Shown: positions 6,059 to 13,600 of the stretch, in pieces
How the letters are laid out: each line of letters starts with the position of its first letter
Position numbering within the stretch: the first letter of the stretch is position 1
NCBI GenBank assembly: GCA_013695575.1
Contig: JACDAF010000026.1
Coordinates: forward strand, 1 to 15,125
Length of the DNA: 15,125 bases
Source: Chloroflexota bacterium
GTDB lineage: Bacteria; Chloroflexota; Limnocylindria; P2-11E
Reading direction: 5' to 3'
Program-made: the position numbers and the translations under genes
Notes under the pieces: generated by a model
What the model was told of the DNA's origin: nothing
Seen by the model: only the letters and a program-made list of their open reading frames with translations
Databases searched by the model: none

Positions 6059-7033
6059 TCATCCCTGGCTCAGGTACTGATCGAGACGCGTTCGATAGTA
6101 GTCGCTCGTGCGGGCGAGCCCCTCGTGGAGCGTCGTGGTCGCGCGCCAGCCAGTGAGCTGCTCGATCCGGTCGCTGCTGATGGCCGCGCTTCCGACCTCG
6201 ATCGCGACCCGCTCCGGTGGCCACGGCACCGACCGCACTCGACCTCGACCGATCTGTCGCACGATCGCATGCGCGAGCTCGCGGACAGTCTGGGTCGTCG
6301 TCGCGGTCGCGAAGAGCGCCTGCCCTTCACACGCTGGTGTAAGCCCCGCGGTGATGATTGCATCGACGACATCGGCCACGTAGGTGAGCGTCCGCACCTG
6401 GGACCCGTCGCCGTACACCGTCAGATCACGACCCATGAGGGCCAAGCCGATAAAGTAGTTCACGAATCCGAGGTCCGCCGTGCGGATGCTCGCTCTGGGG
6501 CCGTACACGTTCGACAGCCTGATCGCCGTCACCGGGATGCCAAAGGCCGTGCCGTGCACTAGGACGTACTTTTCCGCCGCCGTCTTGCTGGCCGAGTACA
6601 CGTCAAGAGGGAACTCCGGATGATCCTCGGTCGCCGGGCTGTCGTGCACCGAGCCGAGCTGCGTCGTCGTGCCGAGCTGCACGAATCGGATCGGTCGGTC
6701 TTCGGCGCGAATCGCGTCGAGCAGGCCGAGCACGGCCACGACGTTGACCGCGTCGGTCTTGCGCGGATCCTTCATGGAGCCCGCGTGCGATGTGTATGCG
6801 GCGCAGTTGAAGACGATATCGCTGCCGTGGACCGCGGCCCCGACGTCCTCGCGCGTGCGGATGTCGGCGCGGATGAGCCTCACGTGCCGCTCGACTCCAG
6901 CAAGGTTCGCGACGTTGCCACCGCAGGCCGGATCGAGGTCGTCGTAGACGGTGACGTCGGCCCCAAGCTCCACGCACCGGTGGGCCAGGTTCGAGCCGAT
7001 GAATCCGAGCCCACCCGTGATGAGGACGCGCAT
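6059..7033 (-). CDS. NAD-dependent epimerase/dehydratase (extended SDR), nucleotide-sugar modifying
   Basis: 324 residues. The Rossmann NAD site is TGGLGFIGS (6-14), with D31 at the end of strand 2 for the adenosine ribose. FNCAAYTSHAGSMKDP (75-90) resembles the CAAQ-SH-SM-DP stretch of UDP-glucose 4-epimerase and CDP-/dTDP-sugar epimerase relatives. The catalytic set is T122/T123 (LGTTTQLG) and Y146-x3-K150 (YSASK). SNVYGPRAS and YGDGSQVRTLTYVADVVD complete the nucleotide-sugar subfamily pattern. It would epimerise or dehydrate an NDP-sugar for the glycan; the substrate is not readable. The ATG at 7033 puts the NAD motif at the very N-terminus, as in relatives. A GTG at 7078 would add 15 residues; a GGAGG lies about 14 bases before it, so this remains possible. 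It is the last gene of the tightly packed block, before the 312-bp gap. Confidence 0.88.
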   Translation of the reverse strand: MRVLITGGLGFIGSNLAHRCVELGADVTVYDDLDPACGGNVANLAGVERHVRLIRADIRTREDVGAAVHGSDIVFNCAAYTSHAGSMKDPRKTDAVNVVAVLGLLDAIRAEDRPIRFVQLGTTTQLGSVHDSPATEDHPEFPLDVYSASKTAAEKYVLVHGTAFGIPVTAIRLSNVYGPRASIRTADLGFVNYFIGLALMGRDLTVYGDGSQVRTLTYVADVVDAIITAGLTPACEGQALFATATTTQTVRELAHAIVRQIGRGRVRSVPWPPERVAIEVGSAAISSDRIEQLTGWRATTTLHEGLARTSDYYRTRLDQYLSQG

Positions 7034-7110
7034 CCCGATGAGGTCAGCGGTGGTGATCACTCGGGCATCGCGATGCACATATTGACGGACAGCCTCCGGC
7101 GGCGCTGGCC

Positions 7111-7914
7111 TCAGCTCCGCCGTGTGATGACGAAGGCCCAGCTCCGTGCGAGCCAGCGGTCGTAGCCTCCGACCACCGCTCGGCCTGGCGACGTGCGGGC
7201 GAATCGGAGAAAACCGATCTGTCGCAGTCGCTCGGCGAGCCTGCGTTTCCGCCTGGAGATGACGATCTCGGGGTCCTGGATTCGCGCGAGGTTCGAGACG
7301 AGGCCTAGCTCGAGGCCCTCGGCGGCGAACATCCGCTGCAGCCGGGCGTACGAAGGCAGCGCGAAATGCTCGCCGAGCTCCTTCACCCGCCGGCCCATAC
7401 GCTGCGCGTACCAGCGCGCCAGCCGTCGCGGCAGCAAGTGCGTGAACGGCAGGTGCGTGTGCGGGTCATCCAGCACGGTGATCGGCGAGAGCGGGTTGGG
7501 CACGACGAGATAGCCGATCCCGTCCGCGCTCAGCACCCGGCTCGCCTCTGCGACGAGCGCCGCTGGGCGTGGGAGAAGCTCGAGGATGCCGTAGAGCAGG
7601 ACGACGTCGCAGGTCCTCGACGCGATCGGGAGCAACGTGGCATCGGCGACGACGTAGCGCGCGGGTCGGCCGCTTCGGAGGGCCTCGGCACGTCCGACCC
7701 GCAATCTCTCGGCATCGAGATCGACGCAGATGATCAATCCATCTGGCCCGCCAAGCCCGAGGCCGATGGCCCCGTCGGCTCCACCCACGTCGAGCACGAC
7801 ACGCGATCGCGGGGCGAGGTGCGGCACCAGGGCGGCACGGACCTCGCGTGTGCGCTCCGAGGCGTGCTCCGCGCCAAAGGACCAGCCCTCGGAGAACCGA
7901 TTCGGTGCGGTCAC
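7111..7914 (-). CDS. class I SAM-dependent methyltransferase
   Basis: 267 residues from a GTG at 7914 whose last two bases form part of the upstream glycosyltransferase stop (GTGA, 4-base overlap). An open frame running back to 8217 is only the overlap with that gene. Motif I is VLDVGGADGAIGLG (40-53); CVDLDAERL (63-71) carries the ribose-binding acid; VADATLLP (89-96) and CDVVLLYGILELLP (102-115) are motifs II/III; LSADGIGYLVVPNP (128-141) closes the core. The segment after residue 142 (HTHLPFTHLLPR) is typical of Methyltransf_11 enzymes that modify sugars or lipids. Given the adjoining aminotransferase pathway, N- or O-methylation of a deoxysugar or glycan terminus is plausible, but the acceptor is unknown. 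The C-terminal roughly 50 residues are basic. Confidence 0.87.
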   Translation of the reverse strand: MTAPNRFSEGWSFGAEHASERTREVRAALVPHLAPRSRVVLDVGGADGAIGLGLGGPDGLIICVDLDAERLRVGRAEALRSGRPARYVVADATLLPIASRTCDVVLLYGILELLPRPAALVAEASRVLSADGIGYLVVPNPLSPITVLDDPHTHLPFTHLLPRRLARWYAQRMGRRVKELGEHFALPSYARLQRMFAAEGLELGLVSNLARIQDPEIVISRRKRRLAERLRQIGFLRFARTSPGRAVVGGYDRWLARSWAFVITRRS

Positions 7915-9089
7915 AGGCGAACCGCAAGGCGCTGCTCCATCGCGCCGACCATGGTCGCGACGAGCCCCTCGTACGAATTGCGGCTGGCCCAAGCGAGCCG
8001 CTCGGCACGCAGCTCGGGAGTGTCTGGACGTTCGAGCGCCGCGGCGACGGCGTCGACGAACGCCTCCGGTGTGCCGGCGATGTCGACGACCGGCGCATAT
8101 CGCAGCACCTCCGGCAACGGCGTTGCGACCACCGGCCGGCAGAGCGCCAGATACTCCACGAGCTTGCCCGGATACACGCTGATCGTGAACTCGTTCACGA
8201 CGTACGGGATGAGGCATACGTCGAAGCGGACCAGATACGCGCCTATGTCGTCGTACGAGCGTTCGCCGAGAATGAGGACGTTGCGCCGGTCACGCGGGCG
8301 GTAGCGCGGATCCTCGACGGAGCCGAGCACAACGAGCGTATCGTCCGGAAAGGCGTCAGCGACGGCTTCGAGCAGGGGAAGGTCGACCTTGTGGTTTAGG
8401 CCGCCCATGTATCCGATGAGCCGGCCCGGCAAGCCGCGCAGCTCCACCGGTACCGCGAGCCTCCCGGCCCGGGCGTCCTCGGACGCCGCGAGGTCGATGC
8501 CCACGGGCACGAACAGCGCGTCGCGGGCGCCAAGCTCGCGGCAGTGCTCGACGAGCGCGCTCGAGTTGGCGATGACGAGGTCGGAACGTCCGATCACCTC
8601 GCGCTCGCTCGCGCGCAGGCTCTGCCGAACGCCCGGGACCTCGGCGAACGCGTCACCGCAGTAGTAGACGATAAGGTCGGGGCGGACGATGTCGATGAGG
8701 TCGACCGCCGCCCAGGTGGGAAGCCCGATCCACAAGACGCGCCGTGCGGCAAGACGGGCGATCTCGGGCCCGACCTGCAGTCGAAGCAACCGACGGTTGA
8801 GCGCGCGCTCCGCGGCGAATGCGCCGCCCGGGATCGCGATCGGTGAAACGACCCGGATCGGCTCCGCGTCATGGGGCGCGCGCAGCCCGCGTGACCACTT
8901 CCGGAGGCGGCTGACTACCCGGCCCACGTCGCGAGGTCCAGGCATGCGCACGCCCGTGTTCTCGATGTAGACGACCGCGTGCCCGCGCGCCGCGAGCTCG
9001 AGGCAGATGAACTGGTGGTCCTGCCGCCGGAAGTCCCAGTCGATTGACGACAGGTAGACCACCCCGTAGTCGAGTGGGCCGCCGCTCAC
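7911..9089 (-). CDS. glycosyltransferase, GT-B fold, family 4/1-like
   Basis: 392 residues from a GTG that overlaps the flippase stop by 4 bases (GTGA); GGAGG lies 4 bases before it. The N-terminal half has the pattern of a GT-B acceptor domain (YGVVYLSSIDWDFRRQDHQ at 8-26, ARGHAVVYIENTG at 34-46). The C-terminal donor domain begins near 222 (LIGYMGG, 224-230), continues with DTLVVLGSVEDP (250-261), and ends with the nucleotide-sugar site SVYPGKLVEYLALCRPVV (304-321), where E312 matches the second glutamate of the EX7E-like motif. Relatives are common in capsule and teichuronic-type clusters. It would add one sugar to a lipid-linked intermediate at the cytoplasmic face. No membrane segment is evident. 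Donor and acceptor cannot be told. Confidence 0.87.
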   Translation of the reverse strand: MSGGPLDYGVVYLSSIDWDFRRQDHQFICLELAARGHAVVYIENTGVRMPGPRDVGRVVSRLRKWSRGLRAPHDAEPIRVVSPIAIPGGAFAAERALNRRLLRLQVGPEIARLAARRVLWIGLPTWAAVDLIDIVRPDLIVYYCGDAFAEVPGVRQSLRASEREVIGRSDLVIANSSALVEHCRELGARDALFVPVGIDLAASEDARAGRLAVPVELRGLPGRLIGYMGGLNHKVDLPLLEAVADAFPDDTLVVLGSVEDPRYRPRDRRNVLILGERSYDDIGAYLVRFDVCLIPYVVNEFTISVYPGKLVEYLALCRPVVATPLPEVLRYAPVVDIAGTPEAFVDAVAAALERPDTPELRAERLAWASRNSYEGLVATMVGAMEQRLAVRL

Positions 9090-10555
9090 CGGTCCTCCGT
9101 CGCGAAGGCAAGCGTGGCCGCGACGAGCGGCATCGCGGCGCGGAGGTAGGAGTTGTCCTGCGCGCTAAATGGCCGCACGACACGCATCGCGAAGAGATAC
9201 ACGGCCGCAGCTGCGATGATGGCCGCTGCGGTCGAGAGCGGCGCGAGCGCCGCGCCGACGGCCGCCGCCGGCGCTGCCACTAACACGGGCCGCGCGAGCT
9301 CTGTGATCGAGGGCCGACCGAGGTCGGCCCGGAGCGCGTACATCCCGGCAATGACCGCGGCGAACTCGCTGCCCAGGACGGCCCACGCCGCCCCCGATGC
9401 CCCTTCCGACGGGATGAGCCACAGAGCGAGGAGGATATTCGCGAGTATGCCGAGGAGTTGGGGCACAAGCGCAGCTCGCCAGCGCCCGACCGCGAGGAGC
9501 ATCTGCGTGAGCCCCAGGCGCGCGAACATGAGCACGACCGCGGGCGCGAGGATCTGGACCGGCTGGACGACGCTCGGCCTCGCGGTGCCAAAGACGATGG
9601 TGATGACGTCCGGCGCAGCGACCCAGATCGCGGTCGCGATCGGCAGGCTCAGCGCGAGCAGCATTTTCTGCGAAGAGGTAAGCAGGAGCTGCATCCCTCG
9701 CAGGCCCTCACGATCGTGACGTGCCGCGACCGGGAACAGCGCGACGATGAGCATCGACGGGATGATCAGGGTCGGCTCGACGAGGCGGAAGGCGGCGCCG
9801 AACACGCCCGCCGCGGATTCGGTGGCGAGACGTCCGAGGAGCAGCGTGTTGATCCTCTGGTCCGCACCGACGGCGAGCCACACGAACGAGATCGGCAGAC
9901 CCATGAGGAGCAGACTCGCGGCGCGGTGCGGCCAGCCGATCGTCAGGCGAGGGCGCGTGAAGCGGTGAAGCACGACGATACCGGCGCTGAGGGAGGTGAC
10001 GAGGGACGCCAGCGCCAGCACTTTCGCGATTCCGACGAGTCCGTAGCTGCCGGCGACCGCTAGGACCACTGCTCCGAGCCGGATCCCTCCCTCGAGGGCG
10101 ACCGAGAACGCTTCGTATTCCATCCGCTCGAATGATTGGAAGACCGCCCGAAGCAAGAGCGTGAGCGAGCCAAGAGCCTGAGCGATCGCGAAGTAGAACG
10201 TCATCTCAATGAGCTGCGCGTCGCCGCCAGACGCGGCAACGAAGGCGAGCGCAACAACGACGCTGACGGCCGCTAGCACGACCTTGAGCGGCATGACCGC
10301 GGCGAGGTCCACGGCGAGCCGCTGTGGTCTTCCAGCACCTTGGCGGACGATCGCCTGGCTGATACCGAGGTCGCTGATCGTGTCGGCCAGCTGCACCGCG
10401 ACGAGCGCGATCATGAATTTGCCGAACTCGGAGTCGCCAAGATAGCGCGCCATCACGACGAGGGTCGCAAGGCCCGTGACCTTGGAGACGAGATGGCCGA
10501 CGGTGAGGGAAGCGAAGTTATGGATGGCGGCGCGACGCTGGGGTGGACCGCTCAC
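9086..10555 (-). CDS. Wzx-type polysaccharide/oligosaccharide flippase
   Basis: 489 residues, almost entirely hydrophobic, with 12-14 likely membrane helices. The N-terminus carries the usual family opening (NFASLTVGHLVSKVTG at 13-28, ARYLGDSEFGKFMIALV at 36-52, DLGISQAIVRQGAG at 62-75), which fits the MOP-superfamily exporter of lipid-linked repeat units. The mid-protein WLAVGADQRINTLLLGRL pattern is also typical of the family. It would move the undecaprenyl- or polyprenyl-linked glycan across the cytoplasmic membrane. The start is a GTG 28 bases after the aminotransferase stop with no obvious Shine-Dalgarno sequence; no better start is seen. Its stop overlaps the next glycosyltransferase. 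Together with the ligase-like gene at the right end this suggests a Wzx/Wzy-type assembly route. Confidence 0.9.
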   Translation of the reverse strand: MSGPPQRRAAIHNFASLTVGHLVSKVTGLATLVVMARYLGDSEFGKFMIALVAVQLADTISDLGISQAIVRQGAGRPQRLAVDLAAVMPLKVVLAAVSVVVALAFVAASGGDAQLIEMTFYFAIAQALGSLTLLLRAVFQSFERMEYEAFSVALEGGIRLGAVVLAVAGSYGLVGIAKVLALASLVTSLSAGIVVLHRFTRPRLTIGWPHRAASLLLMGLPISFVWLAVGADQRINTLLLGRLATESAAGVFGAAFRLVEPTLIIPSMLIVALFPVAARHDREGLRGMQLLLTSSQKMLLALSLPIATAIWVAAPDVITIVFGTARPSVVQPVQILAPAVVLMFARLGLTQMLLAVGRWRAALVPQLLGILANILLALWLIPSEGASGAAWAVLGSEFAAVIAGMYALRADLGRPSITELARPVLVAAPAAAVGAALAPLSTAAAIIAAAAVYLFAMRVVRPFSAQDNSYLRAAMPLVAATLAFATEDR

Positions 10556-10583
10556 TCGGGATGCGCCGCTGGCGAGGGCGCAT

Positions 10584-11675
10584 TCACGGTGCGCTCAGGA
10601 CCGCGGCAGCGACGCGCTGCACGTCCTCCTCCGCCAGCTCGGGGAACAGCGGGAGCGAGACGACCTGGCGCGCCGCGGACTCGGTCTCGGGCAAACCGCC
10701 CGCTGGCGCAAGCTCGCGATATGCCGGCTGATGGTGGATGGGGACCGGGTAGTGCACGAGCACGCCGATGCCCTCGCGATACATGTGCTGAAGGAACGCG
10801 TCGCGCCTTGGTGTGCGCACGACGAACAGGTGGTAGGCATGCGTTGATCGAAGGCGCTCGGCCGGCAGAGTCACCGGCGCATCGACGAGCAGCCGCCGGT
10901 ACAGCGCAGCCAGCGCGGACCGCCTTTCGTTGCAGGCGTCGAGGGTCCGCAGCTTCACGCGAAGGACGGCGGCCTGCAGCTCGTCGAGCCGCGTGTTCCA
11001 GCCTTCGCTTGCGCTCACATAGCGCTGTTCCCACCCGTACTCTCGCAGCAGGCGGACGCGCCGCAGGAGATCGGCATCGCCAGTCGCGACGAGTCCGCCA
11101 TCGCCGAATGCCCCGAGATTCTTGGTCGGGTAGAAGCTGAAGGCCGCGATGTCGCCGAGCGTGCCGGCCCGCCGATCACCGTCACGGGCGCCATGGGCCT
11201 GAGCGCAGTCCTCGATGACGCGAAGCCCTCGCCGAGCCGCGATCGCGACGATCGCGCTCATGTCGGCGGGCTGGCCGTACAGATGCACCGGTATGACGGC
11301 CTTCGTCCGCGGGGTGATCGCCTGCTCGAACCGATCAGGATCCATGGTGTACGAAAGCCGGTCGATGTCGACAAGCACCGGACGCGCACCGCTTCGCGCG
11401 ATTGCCGCGACCGTCGCGACTGCGCTGTGAGCAACAGTGACGACCTCGTCGCCCGGCCCGACGCCGCACGCGCGAAGCGCGACGTGCAGCGCGTCCGTCC
11501 CGCTCCCGACCCCGGCCGCGTGCCGCGTACCCAGGAAGCTCGCAAACTCAGCCTCGAAGGAGGTTACGTTCTCACCGAGGATGTAGCGACCGCCATCAAG
11601 GACGGTCATGACGGCCTTGTCGATCTCCGGCTTATGCGCGAGATATGCCGCGCGCGGATCCGCGCACGGGATCAC
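10584..11675 (-). CDS. DegT/DnrJ/EryC1 PLP-dependent sugar aminotransferase (FdtB/QdtB-like)
   Basis: 363 residues from the GTG at 11675; the opening matches the family start (IP-D-A-Y, then LDGGRYILGENV at 26-37). An open frame reaching back to 11828 only overlaps rmlB. PLP-site features: GSGTDALH (57-64), VIEDCAQAHGA (153-163) with D156 for the pyridine nitrogen, and SFYPTKNLGAFGDGG (180-194) with K185 as the Schiff-base lysine. This lysine motif is closest to the transaminases that make dTDP-3-amino-3,6-dideoxyhexoses (FdtB, QdtB, DesV type). Lying directly after rmlA and rmlB, it probably aminates a dTDP-keto-6-deoxysugar. The 3,4-ketoisomerase needed for a 3-amino product is not in the window, so a 4-amino product or an outside isomerase is possible. 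Its start overlaps the stop of the small frame at 11672-11749. Confidence 0.9.
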   Translation of the reverse strand: MIPCADPRAAYLAHKPEIDKAVMTVLDGGRYILGENVTSFEAEFASFLGTRHAAGVGSGTDALHVALRACGVGPGDEVVTVAHSAVATVAAIARSGARPVLVDIDRLSYTMDPDRFEQAITPRTKAVIPVHLYGQPADMSAIVAIAARRGLRVIEDCAQAHGARDGDRRAGTLGDIAAFSFYPTKNLGAFGDGGLVATGDADLLRRVRLLREYGWEQRYVSASEGWNTRLDELQAAVLRVKLRTLDACNERRSALAALYRRLLVDAPVTLPAERLRSTHAYHLFVVRTPRRDAFLQHMYREGIGVLVHYPVPIHHQPAYRELAPAGGLPETESAARQVVSLPLFPELAEEDVQRVAAAVLSAP

Positions 11676-11749
11676 CGGATGGTGCGGACGCCGGGAACGT
11701 GGTCGATGAACCGGTACTGGCCGCTCACGACGCCTGCGATGCCGCACAC
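11672..11749 (-). pseudogene. 25-codon frame resembling the N-terminus of an asparagine synthetase (AsnB) - remnant or coupling peptide
   Basis: Starting at a GTG inside the last codons of rmlB, the frame reads MCGIAGVVSGQYRF and ends in TGA after 25 codons. MCGIAG followed by (I/V)V is the standard opening of class II glutamine amidotransferases such as AsnB, with Cys2 as the catalytic nucleophile after Met removal. The rest of the amidotransferase and the synthetase domain are absent: the aminotransferase starts at once, its GTG overlapping this stop (GTGA). So this may be a gene cut down by deletion, or a small translated bridge linking rmlB to the aminotransferase. The match is short and could be chance. 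No Shine-Dalgarno sequence is clear. Confidence 0.35.
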
Positions 11750-12726
11750 GGACTAGGCGAGCCGGTCTTGAGCGGACGCCACCAGGCTTCGTTCTGCCGG
11801 TACCAGTCGACGGTTTCCGCGAGCGCACTGATCAGGCCATGCACCGGCTCCCATCCGAGGGCCTTCATCTTGGATGAATCCATCGAGTAGCGGCGATCGT
11901 GCCCAGGCCGATCTACAACATGCCGCATGAGTGAGGTCGGCTTGGCAAGCCGGTCGAGAATGAGGCGCGTGACCTCGATGTTCGTCAGCTCGTTGCCGCC
12001 ACCAATGTTGTAGATCTCGCCGGCCGCGCCTCGGTGAAGCACGGCCATGATGCCTGCGCAATGGTCGGCGACGTACAGCCAATCCCGAACCTGAAGCCCA
12101 TCTCCGTAGATCGGCAGCGGCAGGTCCTGGATCGCATTGGTCACGAAGAGGGGAATCAGCTTTTCGGGGTGTTGATACGGACCGAAGGTGTTGCTGCCGC
12201 GAGTGACCGTGACCTCCAAGCCGTACGTCGCGTGATAGGCGAGCGCCAACAGGTCCCCCGCGGCCTTCAAGGCCGAGTAGGGCGAGCGGGGCCTGACTGG
12301 GTCCGCCTCGGTGCAAGACCCCGCCGCGACATCGCCATACACCTCGTCGGTGCTGACCTGCAGGAACCGATGTCCGTGTCGGCGCGCAGCCTCCAGCAGC
12401 ACGAACGTGCCGAAGACGCTCGTCTGTAGAAATGCGTCAGGAGCTTCGATGCTGCGATCGACGTGGGACTCGGCTGCGAAGTTGACTACACAGCTGACTT
12501 GCGCAGCCAACCGATCGACGACACGCTCGTCCGCGATGTCGCCATGCACGAAGCGGAAGCGGCGACTCCTTTCGAGGTCCGCGAGATTGTCCCGATTACC
12601 TGCGTACGTGAGCTTGTCCAACACAGTGACGCGCGCTCTCGGATTGCTGCTCAGGTACAGACGAGCGAAGTTCGAGCCGATGAATCCTGCGCCGCCAGTG
12701 ACGAGGAGATGCTCCCGGCTGCTCAA
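11725..12726 (-). CDS. rmlB: dTDP-glucose 4,6-dehydratase
   Basis: 333 residues. It converts dTDP-glucose to dTDP-4-keto-6-deoxyglucose using bound NAD. NAD site: TGGAGFIGSNF (10-20). Diagnostic RmlB features: LDKLTYAGN (36-44), NFAAESHVDRSI (82-93), the catalytic STDEVYG (125-131; T126, D127, E128), Y150-x3-K154 (YSALK), and SNTFGPYQHPEKLIPLF, the family hallmark. The length is normal for RmlB. The start is taken as the TTG at 12726, which overlaps the rmlA stop by 4 bases (TTGA) and places the NAD motif correctly; the frame stays open upstream to 12867 but only over rmlA. The last residues (from about 322, SPSPCAASQAS) are an atypical tail created where the frame runs over the AsnB-like start. 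No rmlC or rmlD follows. Confidence 0.93.
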   Translation of the reverse strand: MSSREHLLVTGGAGFIGSNFARLYLSSNPRARVTVLDKLTYAGNRDNLADLERSRRFRFVHGDIADERVVDRLAAQVSCVVNFAAESHVDRSIEAPDAFLQTSVFGTFVLLEAARRHGHRFLQVSTDEVYGDVAAGSCTEADPVRPRSPYSALKAAGDLLALAYHATYGLEVTVTRGSNTFGPYQHPEKLIPLFVTNAIQDLPLPIYGDGLQVRDWLYVADHCAGIMAVLHRGAAGEIYNIGGGNELTNIEVTRLILDRLAKPTSLMRHVVDRPGHDRRYSMDSSKMKALGWEPVHGLISALAETVDWYRQNEAWWRPLKTGSPSPCAASQAS

Positions 12727-13523
12727 CTCAGGGGTCGCACGGACTCGCCCACCGGTGGCCGGACTTCTGCCACGTCGTGGCGGGTGTCCAGCGGTTGATC
12801 CGCCGCGAAGGATGCGGCAAGGGCGTTGGCCTGCAGCAGCGATTCGATCGTACCCGCGTCCTGCCACTGGCCCCGGTAGACCGTGTGGACGAGAGACTTG
12901 CGCTGCAGATAGTGGTTCAGAAGATCCGTAATCTCGAGCTCTCCACGGCCTGAGGGGCGAAGACCCTCAATGACCTCGAATACCGATGGCCGGAAGAAGT
13001 ACACCCCGACCGGAATCAGGTGGCTCTTTGGCTCCCTGGGCTTCTCTTCGAATCCGACGATGACGCCGTCCGGACCGATCTCCGCAACGCTGAAGCGAGT
13101 GGGATCAACCACCTCGGTCAGCACCGCACCAGCCTCCGACTCGCCGGCAACGAAGGCAGCCGCGAAGTCGTGCAGGCAGCCCTCATCCTGCAGCACATTG
13201 TCACCGAGGACGACCGCGATGGGATCGTCGTCGGCAAAAGCCTTCGCCAGGCCGATGGCGTGGGCGATTCCGAAAGCACCGCGCTGGTACCGGTAGGTGA
13301 GATGGAGCCCGACATCCGACCCGTCATGCAGGAGCTCCAAGATGTCACCCACCGATCGACCACCCACGACGACCATGACCTCTCGACAACCGATCCTCCG
13401 GAGGGTCGCAAGCGGGTGATAGATCATCGGTCGGTCGAACACGGGGAGGAGGTGCTTGTTCGTTACCAAGGTCAGCGGGAACAGACGCGAACCGCTCCCG
13501 CCGGCCAGCACCACGCCTTTCAA
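12723..13523 (-). CDS. rmlA: glucose-1-phosphate thymidylyltransferase (short type)
   Basis: 266 residues; it makes dTDP-glucose from dTTP and glucose-1-phosphate. Nucleotide-binding opening VLAGGSGSRLFPLT (5-18) and NKHLLPVFDRPMIYHPL (22-38) fit RmlA, with the NKHLLPV variant common in short bacterial forms. Other features: VVLGDN (104-109; D108 as metal ligand), EEKP (159-162, sugar-phosphate binding), GRGELEITD (192-200) and WQDAGTIESLLQAN (220-233). It lacks the longer C-terminal part of the roughly 290-residue proteobacterial enzymes. The start is a TTG at 13523, which yields the family-typical MKGVVLAGG; no good Shine-Dalgarno sequence precedes it. A 10-bp inverted repeat lies 25 bases upstream. 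The stop overlaps the rmlB start. Confidence 0.92.
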   Translation of the reverse strand: MKGVVLAGGSGSRLFPLTLVTNKHLLPVFDRPMIYHPLATLRRIGCREVMVVVGGRSVGDILELLHDGSDVGLHLTYRYQRGAFGIAHAIGLAKAFADDDPIAVVLGDNVLQDEGCLHDFAAAFVAGESEAGAVLTEVVDPTRFSVAEIGPDGVIVGFEEKPREPKSHLIPVGVYFFRPSVFEVIEGLRPSGRGELEITDLLNHYLQRKSLVHTVYRGQWQDAGTIESLLQANALAASFAADQPLDTRHDVAEVRPPVGESVRPLS

Positions 13524-13548
13524 CGGGGCTGGGCCACGGGTGACGGTC

Positions 13549-13585
13549 GATAGCCTCTGACCACGAACAGGACGAAGAGGCTATC
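13549..13585 (-). repeat. 10-bp perfect inverted repeat in the gap before rmlA
   Basis: Arms gatagcctct (13549-13558) and agaggctatc (13576-13585) flank a 17-base spacer, inside the only 77-bp gap between the ligase-like gene and rmlA. The near arm ends 25 bases before the rmlA TTG. No T-run follows it on the minus strand. It could be an operator, an attenuating leader hairpin or a weak terminator for the preceding gene. Confidence 0.6.
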
Positions 13586-13600
13586 AGCCACGCGGCGGCG

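Noticed and set aside
6059..7033. Assigning the SDR gene as galE or rmlD
   Set aside because: The NAD and YxxxK motifs fit many nucleotide-sugar epimerases/dehydratases, and no subfamily-specific residue set could be confirmed by eye.
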